Origin: Planctomycetota bacterium
GTDB taxonomy: Bacteria > Planctomycetota > PUPC01 > JABMSA01 > JAUWKK01
NCBI GenBank assembly: GCA_030614245.1
Contig: JAUWKK010000179.1
Location: forward strand, 1-6,223
DNA length: 6,223 nt
Direction of reading: 5' to 3'
The translations under genes were made by a program, and so were the position numbers. Each line of letters starts with the position of its first letter. The first letter of the stretch is position 1. Below the pieces are notes generated by a model. It did no database searches and was not told the DNA's origin. It saw only the letters and a list, made by a program, of their open reading frames with translations. Positions 1 to 6,223 of this stretch are shown one piece after another.

Positions 1-16
1 CCCCAACGGGGCGTAG
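1..16. repeat. Short palindromic repeat unit, copy 1
   Basis: The 16-base unit ccccaacggggcgtag lies at the very start of the window and recurs exactly at 68-83. It forms a small hairpin, CCCC-AAC-GGGG, with an AAC loop; the stem may extend by one G-C pair if the base before the window is G, as in copy 2. Similar GCCCC-AAC-GGGGC palindromes are recalled as dispersed intergenic repeats in Planctomycetota and related genomes (family-level recollection, not searched). The array may continue upstream of the window. Confidence 0.75.
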
Positions 17-24
17 TAAGAAAG

Positions 25-43
25 CCCACGGCAACGCCGTGGG
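25..43. repeat. Perfect 8-bp palindrome with AAC loop
   Basis: The arms cccacggc (25-32) and gccgtggg (36-43) are exact reverse complements around the 3-base loop AAC (33-35). The loop is the same as in the flanking 16-base repeats although the stem sequence differs, so the element looks like a second unit type of the same repeat family. No T-run follows, so it does not look like an intrinsic terminator. Confidence 0.75.
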
Positions 44-67
44 TAACGTTGACGAGTGAAATCCCAG

Positions 68-83
68 CCCCAACGGGGCGTAG
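68..83. repeat. Short palindromic repeat unit, copy 2
   Basis: This is an exact second copy of the 16-base unit at 1-16, offset by 67 bases. Here the preceding base is G, giving a 5-bp stem GCCCC-AAC-GGGGC (67-79) followed by GTAG. The identity of the two copies and the shared AAC loop with the palindrome at 25-43 support a composite repeat array rather than chance. Confidence 0.8.
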
Positions 84-89
84 GGCTGT

Positions 90-120
90 AGCCGGGGCTG
101 AGGCCTCCGAGCCCCCGGCT
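90..120. repeat. Long GC-rich hairpin abutting gene 1
   Basis: The arms agccgggg (90-97) and ccccggct (113-120) are perfectly complementary. Two more pairs (98-99 with 110-111) form if C112 bulges out, and the loop includes the self-complementary gaggcctc (100-107). The structure ends two bases before ATG 123 and covers the place where a Shine-Dalgarno sequence for that ATG would lie. It could be a further unit of the array, a structure affecting translation of gene 1, or an end-of-transcript structure for an upstream gene; no T-run follows it. Confidence 0.7.
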
Positions 121-122
121 GG

Positions 123-2408
123 ATGCTGTGGAGACGCGGATTGAATCACTGGCAATATGAGTATCTCTGGGGATCTCCGTCGCTCACCTGGCTGATGGCG
201 GCCGGCGTGATCGCCGTGCTGACGGCTTCGTTCGCCGTGATCTGGAGGCAGCTCTGGCCGATTACGGCCGGCACCGTCGTGATGGCGCTCGTGCGCCTGG
301 CGGGCTTCATGCTCATAATGCTGCTGCTCTTGCAGCCGTCGGTCATCCGTGTGGAGACCAGCGAGATAGCGCCCCACACGGCTATCCTGCTCGACACATC
401 CGGCTCGATGGGCGTCGTTGATAAAGACCACGACAAGACGCGCCTCCAACTGGCAAAGTCCGCGCTCGATGCGTCGAAGCTCATCCAAGTGCTCGGCGAG
501 AAGAGCAAGCTCAGCGTCTTCGAGTTCTCGTCGGGGCTCTCGAAGATCAAGACCGAGAGCATCGGCCGGATCGAGAAGGCCACCGGCACCTCGACGAGCC
601 TCGGCCTGCCCATCTCGCAAGTGCGCGACACGTTCAAGGGCGACGAACTCGCCGGCGTGGTCATATTCTCCGACGGGCGCGATAATACCGGCATCGATCC
701 ACTTACGGCCGCGAAGCAGCTCAAGGCGCCGATCTTCACCGTGGGCTTCGGGCGTAAGAAGGAGAAGGAAGAAAAGGTCAAAGAGCAGGACCTCGCGATC
801 GTGGCCGTGGCGCACGACAAGCGGCTGGTGGTCGGCCACAAAACGGACGTGACCGTGTCGGTATCGAGCAAGGGCTTTGCGGCGCGGAGCGTGCCGGTCG
901 AGCTGGTGCTCGACGGCCAGGTGCTGGCCACTTCGGTGGTCGCTTTAAGCCCCGACAGGCCCGAGCGGCAGGTGACGATGACGCTGAAAGCGCAGGCTCC
1001 GGGCCAGTTTGTCTACGTCGTCCGCGTGCCGCCCGATCCGGCCGAGGGTAACAAGGCGAACAACGAGAAGCCCGTCCCGGTATTCGTGACCGATCCGGTC
1101 GCAAGGGTGCTGTACGTCGAGGCGCGCCCGAGGTGGGAGTTCAAGTTCGTCAGCCGCGTGCTGTCGGCCTACAAGAACGTCGAGCACACGTCGGTGGTGC
1201 GGATGGGCCCCGACAGGTCGATCATCCAGGGCTCGAAGCCCGCCGCGGCCGCCAGGATCGCGCCCATGCCGCCGGCGCAGCTTCAGCAGCTCAAAGCCGT
1301 GATAATCGGCGATGTGCCCAAGTCGTTCTTCACCCCCCGGCAGATAGCGACTATCGCGGCGCTCGTCGAGCAGGGCTCGGCGGTGATGCTGCTGGGCGGA
1401 CAGGACAGCTTCGGCCCCGACGGCTTCGCCGGCACGCCCCTGGCGCCGATGATGCCCGCCCAGTTGCTGGGACGCGCTTCGTATACAGAACGCCGCTTCG
1501 GCGTCGAGCTTACCGCCGAGGGCAAGGCGCATCCGGCCTTCCAGAATGTCGAGCACGACTGGTCGAAAGCGCCCGATCTGATCAGCCTCGTCGGCGTAGG
1601 CGAACTCAAGCCCGGCGCGACCGTCCTGATGAGAACCAGCGACAACCAGCAGCAGCCCGTAGTCATCGTCCACCGATACGGACGCGGCAAGGTAGTAATG
1701 GTGCTGACCGATTGCACCTGGCGATGGAAGCTCGGCATGGCCGAGGGCGGCACCAATGTCGATCTTCAGACGATCTTCTGGCGGCAGCTCATCTCGTGGA
1801 TGATGCCCGAGCAGGAGGCCGAAAAGGAGAAGCAATCGGTGCAGCTCATAGCCGACAAGCTGCAATACGAGCTCAACGAACAGGTCAAGCTGACTATCTC
1901 GGCGCTCGACGCCGAGGGCAGTCCGGCGCCGCGCGCCAAGGTGATTTGCCACATTTATGCGCCCGACGGAAAGGTGATCGAACAGGCGGCGAGCTACGGC
2001 AAGATGGCCGGTGGGGGCGAAGGGCAGGCCGAGGGCTTCACTGCCGCGTTCACCACATACACGAGCGGCAAATACAAGGTCGTGGCCACCGCAACCGCCG
2101 ACGGCATCGACCTCGGCCGCGACGAACTCTCGTTCGTAGTCGGCGATACGTCCGTCGAGATGAACGAGACCGACCCCAATCGTGAACTCCTCGAGAAGAT
2201 CGCCAAAGCCAGCCGGGGCCAATACTGCAAGGGTAATTACTACGAGCCTGCAAATGCCGGCCAGATCGCAAGAGATATCGTCATCAAGACGAAGAAAAAC
2301 ACCTGGCAGAAGACCGAGGAGGTCTGGAACGAATGGTGGGTATTCATCGCGATAGTAGCCCTCGCATGCACCGAATGGATCACGCGGCGGCTGATGCAGT
2401 TGGAGTAG
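123..2408 (+). CDS. VWA / GATase1-like membrane protein
   Basis: A 761-residue envelope protein of the Bat-like VWA type. Order of parts: membrane helices near residues 21-41 and 51-71; a VWA domain near 85-210 with the MIDAS motif DTSGS (Asp91, Ser93, Ser95), the GTSTS threonine region (154-158) and the FSDGRDN aspartate (Asp184); an Ig-like beta segment at about 225-323; a glutamine-amidotransferase-like region at about 327-560, including the LLGGQDSFGPDGF signature (423-435) but no Cys at the expected nucleophile elbow; another Ig-like segment at about 570-675; and a C-terminal membrane helix near 738-753. The VWA domain should bind a divalent cation and a protein partner, while the GATase fold is probably structural. 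With the later TTG start at 141, the positive-inside rule places the large middle part in the periplasm. Planctomycetal homologues usually sit near MoxR ATPase, DUF58 and BatA-like genes, whose presence upstream cannot be seen here. The in-frame stop at 99-101 limits the start to 123 or later. Partner and exact function are unknown. Confidence 0.9.
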   Translation: MLWRRGLNHWQYEYLWGSPSLTWLMAAGVIAVLTASFAVIWRQLWPITAGTVVMALVRLAGFMLIMLLLLQPSVIRVETSEIAPHTAILLDTSGSMGVVDKDHDKTRLQLAKSALDASKLIQVLGEKSKLSVFEFSSGLSKIKTESIGRIEKATGTSTSLGLPISQVRDTFKGDELAGVVIFSDGRDNTGIDPLTAAKQLKAPIFTVGFGRKKEKEEKVKEQDLAIVAVAHDKRLVVGHKTDVTVSVSSKGFAARSVPVELVLDGQVLATSVVALSPDRPERQVTMTLKAQAPGQFVYVVRVPPDPAEGNKANNEKPVPVFVTDPVARVLYVEARPRWEFKFVSRVLSAYKNVEHTSVVRMGPDRSIIQGSKPAAAARIAPMPPAQLQQLKAVIIGDVPKSFFTPRQIATIAALVEQGSAVMLLGGQDSFGPDGFAGTPLAPMMPAQLLGRASYTERRFGVELTAEGKAHPAFQNVEHDWSKAPDLISLVGVGELKPGATVLMRTSDNQQQPVVIVHRYGRGKVVMVLTDCTWRWKLGMAEGGTNVDLQTIFWRQLISWMMPEQEAEKEKQSVQLIADKLQYELNEQVKLTISALDAEGSPAPRAKVICHIYAPDGKVIEQAASYGKMAGGGEGQAEGFTAAFTTYTSGKYKVVATATADGIDLGRDELSFVVGDTSVEMNETDPNRELLEKIAKASRGQYCKGNYYEPANAGQIARDIVIKTKKNTWQKTEEVWNEWWVFIAIVALACTEWITRRLMQLE
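130..133 (+). promoter_or_regulatory. Candidate RBS favouring a TTG start at 141
   Basis: GGAG at 130-133 lies seven bases before an in-frame TTG at 141-143 (codon 7 of the ATG-started frame). The ATG at 123 has no purine-rich motif upstream, because that stretch is the C-rich arm of the hairpin ending at 120. If TTG 141 is used, the N-terminus loses its two arginines, which also gives a cleaner membrane topology. This is inference; leaderless or SD-independent initiation at 123 remains possible. Confidence 0.4.
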
Positions 2409-2468
2409 GGCCACGGGAACTCGACTCACAGATTTGCCGAAAATGCACTAAAAGTTCATCGGTTTCAT

Positions 2469-2497
2469 TTGCGTATGGAATTTTCATCGAGTATACT
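2469..2497 (+). promoter_or_regulatory. Putative sigma-70-type promoter for gene 2
   Basis: TTGCGT (2469-2474, three of six consensus bases) and TATACT (2492-2497, five of six) are separated by exactly 17 bases, inside the AT-richer 131-base gap between genes 1 and 2. Transcription would begin near 2504, giving a leader of about 36 bases. The -10 box sits in the 8-bp palindrome AGTATACT (2490-2497), which could be chance or a small operator. A second AT-rich box, TATATA at 2513-2518, is an alternative -10 but lacks a -35 partner. No intrinsic terminator for gene 1 was found in 2409-2468, so read-through is also possible. Confidence 0.5.
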
Positions 2498-2527
2498 ATG
2501 AGTAGTAGTCGTTATATAGATAATGTT

Positions 2528-2532
2528 GGGAG
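2528..2532 (+). promoter_or_regulatory. Ribosome-binding site deciding gene 2 start
   Basis: GGGAG lies seven bases before ATG 2540. It selects that codon over the in-frame ATGs at 2498 and 2333, which lack such a motif. The choice is confirmed by the signal peptide that begins exactly at 2540. Confidence 0.8.
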
Positions 2533-2539
2533 CTTGGCG

Positions 2540-3355
2540 ATGAAACGTGGATTCCTGATGATTGCCGTCGTCTTGGCCATCGCAATGCCGGCACTTGCCG
2601 CACGAAACATGGTAGCGAACGGCAACTTCGCGAAAGGCGGGAAGGTCGAGGGCGATGATGCGTGGACGATCCCAGGCTGGCACGTGAGACTCGCCGACTG
2701 GAAGCAGGGCCACGTGCAGCGCGAAGGCGACAAGCGAACCTACAATTACTCCTGCGGCTGCGGTCATCCGCTTCATATCAGGCCCTGGGCGGGGCTCATC
2801 TGCCCCGGCTGCAAGGGCTTCTTCGGCGGCGAGGAATCAGGCTCCTGGTACACCCAGAACCATACCCGCGTCGATCTCACCGGCGGCAGCCTGCACTTCA
2901 AGCTCTCCGAGGGCGTCGGCAACAACCAGGGCGTCCGCGTCTTCAGCAAGATGTTCAGAGTCAAACGCGGCTGGGGATACAAGCTGCGCTTCAGGGTGAA
3001 GACCAGAGGCTCGCACGCCAGGGTCTTCGTCGAGGGATGGCGCACCACGACCCAGGCGGATTACGTATACGACGAGAAAATGAAAGAGATGGACCCATAC
3101 GGCATCAAGCATCCGGTCGAGAAATGCTACCGCGCCCACGTCAACTGCACCGGAACGAGCAGTTGGAAGACCTTCACGAAGGAATTCGTCCCGCCGAAGC
3201 GATACTGGTACGACTGGGCCAGCGTGAAGCTGTACGCATACATGCCGGGCGAGGCGTGGTTCGACGATGTCATTCTCGTGCCGATGACGCCCGGCGAGAT
3301 GGATCAATACATGACCAGCAAGCGAAAGCCGAAGGACAGGCGGTTCAAACGATAG
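2540..3355 (+). CDS. Secreted carbohydrate-binding-like protein with Cys-rich insert
   Basis: A 271-residue exported protein. Residues 1-20 form a classical signal peptide (MKRG, then a hydrophobic core ending in PALA), with cleavage likely after Ala20 or Ala21. The mature part begins with an NMVANGNF strand (23-30), a W-rich stretch (WTIPGWHVRLADW, 42-54), a core strand region around 127-167 (GVRVFSKMFRVKRGWGYKLR) and a closing AWFDDVILVP strand (239-248). This layout resembles galactose-binding-like/CBM4_9 beta-sandwiches that bind polysaccharides or mediate protein contacts. A loop at about 70-92 carries Cys72, Cys74, Cys88 and Cys91 in a CxC...CxxC pattern, resembling a zinc ribbon; Cys196 and Cys203 could form a disulfide. 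The C-terminus is strongly basic (KRKPKDRRFKR). No catalytic motif is seen, so it is likely a binding protein rather than an enzyme. It has its own promoter and is separated from gene 3 by nine bases, suggesting co-expression with it. The ligand is unknown; the fold assignment is moderate. Confidence 0.85.
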   Translation: MKRGFLMIAVVLAIAMPALAARNMVANGNFAKGGKVEGDDAWTIPGWHVRLADWKQGHVQREGDKRTYNYSCGCGHPLHIRPWAGLICPGCKGFFGGEESGSWYTQNHTRVDLTGGSLHFKLSEGVGNNQGVRVFSKMFRVKRGWGYKLRFRVKTRGSHARVFVEGWRTTTQADYVYDEKMKEMDPYGIKHPVEKCYRAHVNCTGTSSWKTFTKEFVPPKRYWYDWASVKLYAYMPGEAWFDDVILVPMTPGEMDQYMTSKRKPKDRRFKR

Positions 3356-3359
3356 GGGA
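3354..3359 (+). promoter_or_regulatory. RBS of gene 3 overlapping the gene 2 stop
   Basis: AGGGGA begins in the TAG stop codon of gene 2 (3353-3355) and lies five bases before ATG 3365. This arrangement indicates a polycistronic message and probable translational coupling of genes 2 and 3. Confidence 0.8.
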
Positions 3360-3364
3360 AAGCA

Positions 3365-6223
3365 ATGGCCGGCAAGACAGAGATAACGGCGGCGGCAGGG
3401 CGCCTGAGACGCAAGCTCGAGTCGGTGCGGAGGCACCAGCGGGGCGTATGGCTGCGCGAAGGTGTTGGATTGCTCCTGGCGGCGATCATCCCGGCGCTCG
3501 GCATCGCGATGCTGCTCGACAACCTCGTACACCTGCCGATGGTCATCCGCATCCTCATGCTGGGCGGATTGATCGCGGCAGCCGTCATGCTGATCCGGCG
3601 CGCGGGGCGAATGCTCGCCCGGCCCATCACTGCCGAACAGATCGCCGTGAAGGTCGAGAGCAAATACCCCGAGATCGACAACCGCATGATCAACTCGCTG
3701 CTGCTCGCACAGGAGGACGACGAGGAGTCGTTCGAGCTAATACGCGAGATCGTCGAAAGCGGCGTCTCCGACGCCTCGAAGCATAACTTGTCCGCATCGG
3801 TTCCAAAGAAGAGAATGCGGCTGATGACGGCCGCGGCCGCGCTCGCCATTCTCCTGATGAGCGGATACGCCGTCATGTTCCCCGAATACTTCGGCAACGC
3901 CCTCGCCAGGCTGCTGATACCTTTTACAGGCACCGATGCACTCACGCGCACCAGGATCGTGAACGTCACGCCCAAGGACGCGAACGTGCTCTCGGGTGAT
4001 GACGTGATGATCGCCGTGGAACTGGACGTGGACCGCAGCCTGCCAAAGGCCGCAAGAATCGCTTACTCGCCCGACGACGAGGAGACGCAAATCGCACTGA
4101 TGCATGCGCGCGACGAATCCAACAGCGCCTTCACGTGCCTGATGGCCGATGTCTCCCGAACTTTCACCTACAGCGTGATTGCGGGCGACGCCACTTCGGA
4201 CGAATACACCATCACGGTGCATCACAGGCCCGTCGTCGAAGACCTGACGATAACGATAACCCCGCCGACGTATTCGGGCCTCGCAACAATGACGCAGAAG
4301 AGCGGGACGATCAAGTCGCTCCAAGGCTCGAACGTGGCCATCAGGGCCAGGTGCTCGAAGCCGATAGCAGAAGCCTCTATCTCGCTCACGACCGCCGAGA
4401 AGCCGATCGATATGGGCATCGAAGGCGAGGTTACCGTCGCCGGCTCGTTCACCGTCAACAGCGATGGCAGCTATCGGATCGGCCTGACCGACACGGCAGG
4501 CTTCACGAATAATCCGGTCGACCGCGAGATCGAAGTGCTGCTCGACGGCGCGCCGGAGATCAAGCTGCTCAGCCCGCCGCCCGCAATCGTAGTCAAGCCC
4601 GACGGAATCATCCCGTTCAAGTTCATCGTCACCGACCAGTACGGCGTGCAAAGAGCCGACGTCATCCAGGTGACCAAGGGCGCCGACGGCAAGCGCGTCG
4701 AGACGTCGCTACAGCGCTGGACGGCCGAGGACAAGTCGAAGAAAACGTGGGAGATCGAATACCAGCTGCCCGTCTCGGCACTCAATGTGAAGCCGGGCAC
4801 GTCGGCCGTCTTGCAGGTGACCGCGCAGGACTGGAACGACGTAACCGGCCCCGGCATCGCCCGCTCGGGCCGGATCATCGTTACGGTCATGTCGCCGCAG
4901 CAGGCTAAGGATGACAGGCAGGAAGCCCTCAAGCGGGCCGCGCTCGAACTCGCACAGATCATCAGGAAGCAGCGCGTGAACCTCGGACTCTGCCGAAAAC
5001 TGCGCTCCGGCGAACTGCGCAAGCCCGGCCATATCGCCGCCAGGGCCGACGACTTCGACAGAACCATTCAAATCCAGGAAGAAATCCGCAACGACAGCAG
5101 CAAGCTCCTCGCAAAGATGGAAGACACGCTGCCGATGAAGTCCGTCCTGCGGATGCTCTACGAAAACGAGATGGTCGCGGCAGTCCGGCAGTTGCGGGCC
5201 GTCCCGCAGGCACGCAAGCCCGCAGGCGCTATGCACAAGGCCATCGATACGGAGCGGATCATTCTCGAACGCCTCACCGGCCGAGGCGAGCAGCTCCGCC
5301 AGGCGCTCGACCTCGCCGGAATGCGCGACATCTTCACCGCACTCGCAGAACTCCAGCGCAAGGAGAAGAAAATACGCGCCGCCACCGACGCCGCCATCAA
5401 GGCCGGAGCCGCCGGCCCGAACGAAGCTCTTGCCGACAGACAGGACGCCCTCAACGAGAAGATCATCGAGTTCAAGGAACTCCTCGCCGACCACGCGCAC
5501 GACGTCGCACAATCCGACAACGAAGCTGCTAAACACTTCGAAGACGCCGGCAAGATGATCGATCAATTGCAGATCAGGCAGAATGTAATCCTCGCGGCCA
5601 CAAAACTGGCAAAAGGTGACCTCCCGGCGGCGCTGACCATCGAAGACAAGATACTCGCCGACCTCAAGTCACTCGAGAACTTCCTCCGCGAGCCGATAGT
5701 CGCGGGCGCATCAAAGAAACTCGAAAAACTCAAGGAAGTCATAGCGGACGCGAAAGACAAGGCCGATAAGCTCGCAAAGCTCGAAGCCGCCGTAAAGGAG
5801 ATAAGCGAAGAGCTCGATCGATCGAAAGACCTCACCGAAGACGACGCAGAAAAGCGGCGCCAGGCTGCGCAGGAGGCAGATGAACTGCTCGAAAAAATGG
5901 CCGACGTAGTCGAGAAGATGGCCAAGGACCTCTCCGTCTTCCCAGAAATCCCCGTCTGCAACGAACTGGCCGAGAAGTGCCGCGAAGTCTTTGAAGACAT
6001 CGAGCAGGCCAAGGGCAGCGAAGAGGGGGGAGTGCAGGAGATCGCCGTCGACCGCGACGAGGGACTCCTGAACGCCGTAGACGGAACGAAGGAAGCCGCT
6101 GAACGAATGGCCGACTTGGAAATGTGGCTATCGGACAAGCCCGACTCCATCAAGTGGATGGACGAGAACGTCGACGTGGACGAGATCAAGGATATACCGC
6201 TCGCCGACCTGCCCGAGGAACTC
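3365..6223 (+). CDS. Large DUF4175-like membrane protein, 3' end outside window
   Basis: The reading frame is open from ATG 3365 to the last base, giving 953 residues without a stop, so the C-terminus is missing. Its N-terminus is very basic (RLRRK, VRRHQR), followed by membrane helices near 34-53 and 58-77, a cytoplasmic stretch ending in KKRMR (148-152), and a third helix near 153-172. The positive-inside rule puts everything after about 172 in the periplasm. Residues about 196-290, 291-392 and 396-510 look like three Ig-like modules, with TPPTYSGL (299-306) typical of the DUF4175-like planctomycetal family. Residues 511-920 are almost wholly helical, rich in Lys, Glu, Asp and Ala, and likely coiled coil (for example 780-855). 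The visible end carries WLSDKPDSIKWMDE (921-934) and IPLADLPEEL (944-953), a tail motif recalled from this family. No catalytic motif is seen; a scaffold or adaptor role in an envelope complex with VWA proteins is inferred. It is coupled to gene 2 by position and RBS. Confidence 0.88.
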   Translation, partial: MAGKTEITAAAGRLRRKLESVRRHQRGVWLREGVGLLLAAIIPALGIAMLLDNLVHLPMVIRILMLGGLIAAAVMLIRRAGRMLARPITAEQIAVKVESKYPEIDNRMINSLLLAQEDDEESFELIREIVESGVSDASKHNLSASVPKKRMRLMTAAAALAILLMSGYAVMFPEYFGNALARLLIPFTGTDALTRTRIVNVTPKDANVLSGDDVMIAVELDVDRSLPKAARIAYSPDDEETQIALMHARDESNSAFTCLMADVSRTFTYSVIAGDATSDEYTITVHHRPVVEDLTITITPPTYSGLATMTQKSGTIKSLQGSNVAIRARCSKPIAEASISLTTAEKPIDMGIEGEVTVAGSFTVNSDGSYRIGLTDTAGFTNNPVDREIEVLLDGAPEIKLLSPPPAIVVKPDGIIPFKFIVTDQYGVQRADVIQVTKGADGKRVETSLQRWTAEDKSKKTWEIEYQLPVSALNVKPGTSAVLQVTAQDWNDVTGPGIARSGRIIVTVMSPQQAKDDRQEALKRAALELAQIIRKQRVNLGLCRKLRSGELRKPGHIAARADDFDRTIQIQEEIRNDSSKLLAKMEDTLPMKSVLRMLYENEMVAAVRQLRAVPQARKPAGAMHKAIDTERIILERLTGRGEQLRQALDLAGMRDIFTALAELQRKEKKIRAATDAAIKAGAAGPNEALADRQDALNEKIIEFKELLADHAHDVAQSDNEAAKHFEDAGKMIDQLQIRQNVILAATKLAKGDLPAALTIEDKILADLKSLENFLREPIVAGASKKLEKLKEVIADAKDKADKLAKLEAAVKEISEELDRSKDLTEDDAEKRRQAAQEADELLEKMADVVEKMAKDLSVFPEIPVCNELAEKCREVFEDIEQAKGSEEGGVQEIAVDRDEGLLNAVDGTKEAAERMADLEMWLSDKPDSIKWMDENVDVDEIKDIPLADLPEEL

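Noticed and set aside
49..54. TTGACG as a -35 box for gene 1
   Set aside because: It matches the consensus at five of six positions, but no -10-like hexamer occurs 16-18 bases downstream, where the GC-rich repeat lies.
1..120. CRISPR array
   Set aside because: Only two exact 16-base copies are present, too short and too few, with palindromic stems filling the space between them instead of unique spacers.
90..120. Rho-independent terminator
   Set aside because: The hairpin is strong but is followed by ggatgctgtg rather than a T-run.
945..2429. Long minus-strand open frame (494 codons) opposite gene 1
   Set aside because: It lies wholly opposite a gene with clear domains, its translation is rich in Arg/His/Gly/Leu with no recognisable motif, and it is explained by GC-rich third positions of gene 1 codons.
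2333..2539. N-terminal extension of gene 2 to ATG 2333 or ATG 2498
   Set aside because: The extension would overlap the end of gene 1, run through the promoter and bury the signal peptide; the strong RBS at 2528-2532 points to ATG 2540.
2662..3786. Plus-strand open frame of 374 codons overlapping genes 2 and 3
   Set aside because: It is out of frame with both genes, its translation is Arg/Gln-rich low-complexity, and it bridges two well-supported coding regions.
3737..4651. Minus-strand open frame of 304 codons opposite gene 3
   Set aside because: It overlaps the Ig-like modules of gene 3, its composition is typical of a shadow frame, and no RBS or neighbouring minus-strand gene supports it.

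Overview
The window looks like part of a chromosome of a moderately GC-rich bacterium, most likely a member of the Planctomycetota or a close PVC-group relative. The evidence is the pairing of a von Willebrand A (VWA)/glutamine-amidotransferase-like membrane protein with a very long DUF4175-like membrane protein, together with a leader of AAC-loop palindromes of the kind scattered in such genomes. The assignment rests on recalled family patterns, since no database search was possible. All convincing genes are on the + strand.

Layout: bases 1-120 are non-coding and hold four consecutive GC-rich palindromes, two of them copies of the same 16-base unit. The last one ends two bases before the first possible ATG of gene 1. 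Gene 1 (123-2408) encodes a 761-residue inner-membrane protein: two N-terminal membrane helices, a VWA domain with an intact metal-binding (MIDAS) motif, an Ig-like segment, a GATase1-like fold without an obvious catalytic Cys, a second Ig-like segment and a C-terminal membrane helix. A 131-base AT-richer gap (2409-2539) carries a plausible sigma-70-type promoter and a strong ribosome-binding site. Gene 2 (2540-3355) encodes a 271-residue secreted protein that resembles a carbohydrate-binding (galactose-binding-like) beta-sandwich and contains a CxC...CxxC zinc-ribbon-like insert. Gene 3 (3365 to the window end, open) follows after 9 bases, with its ribosome-binding site touching the stop codon of gene 2. 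At least 953 residues are visible: three membrane helices, about three Ig-like modules, then over 400 residues of charged alpha helix.

Working together (inference): genes 1 and 3 look like parts of the Bat/MoxR-type envelope modules common in this phylum, in which VWA proteins and large periplasmic scaffold proteins act on or stabilise envelope complexes. Gene 2 has its own promoter, is coupled to gene 3, and would put a small secreted binding protein into the same compartment as the large domains of both neighbours. No RNA genes, CRISPR arrays, insertion sequences or prophage genes were seen. The most unusual points are the palindrome array abutting gene 1 (which also bears on its true start), the Cys-rich insert in gene 2, and the placement of gene 2 between two envelope genes.
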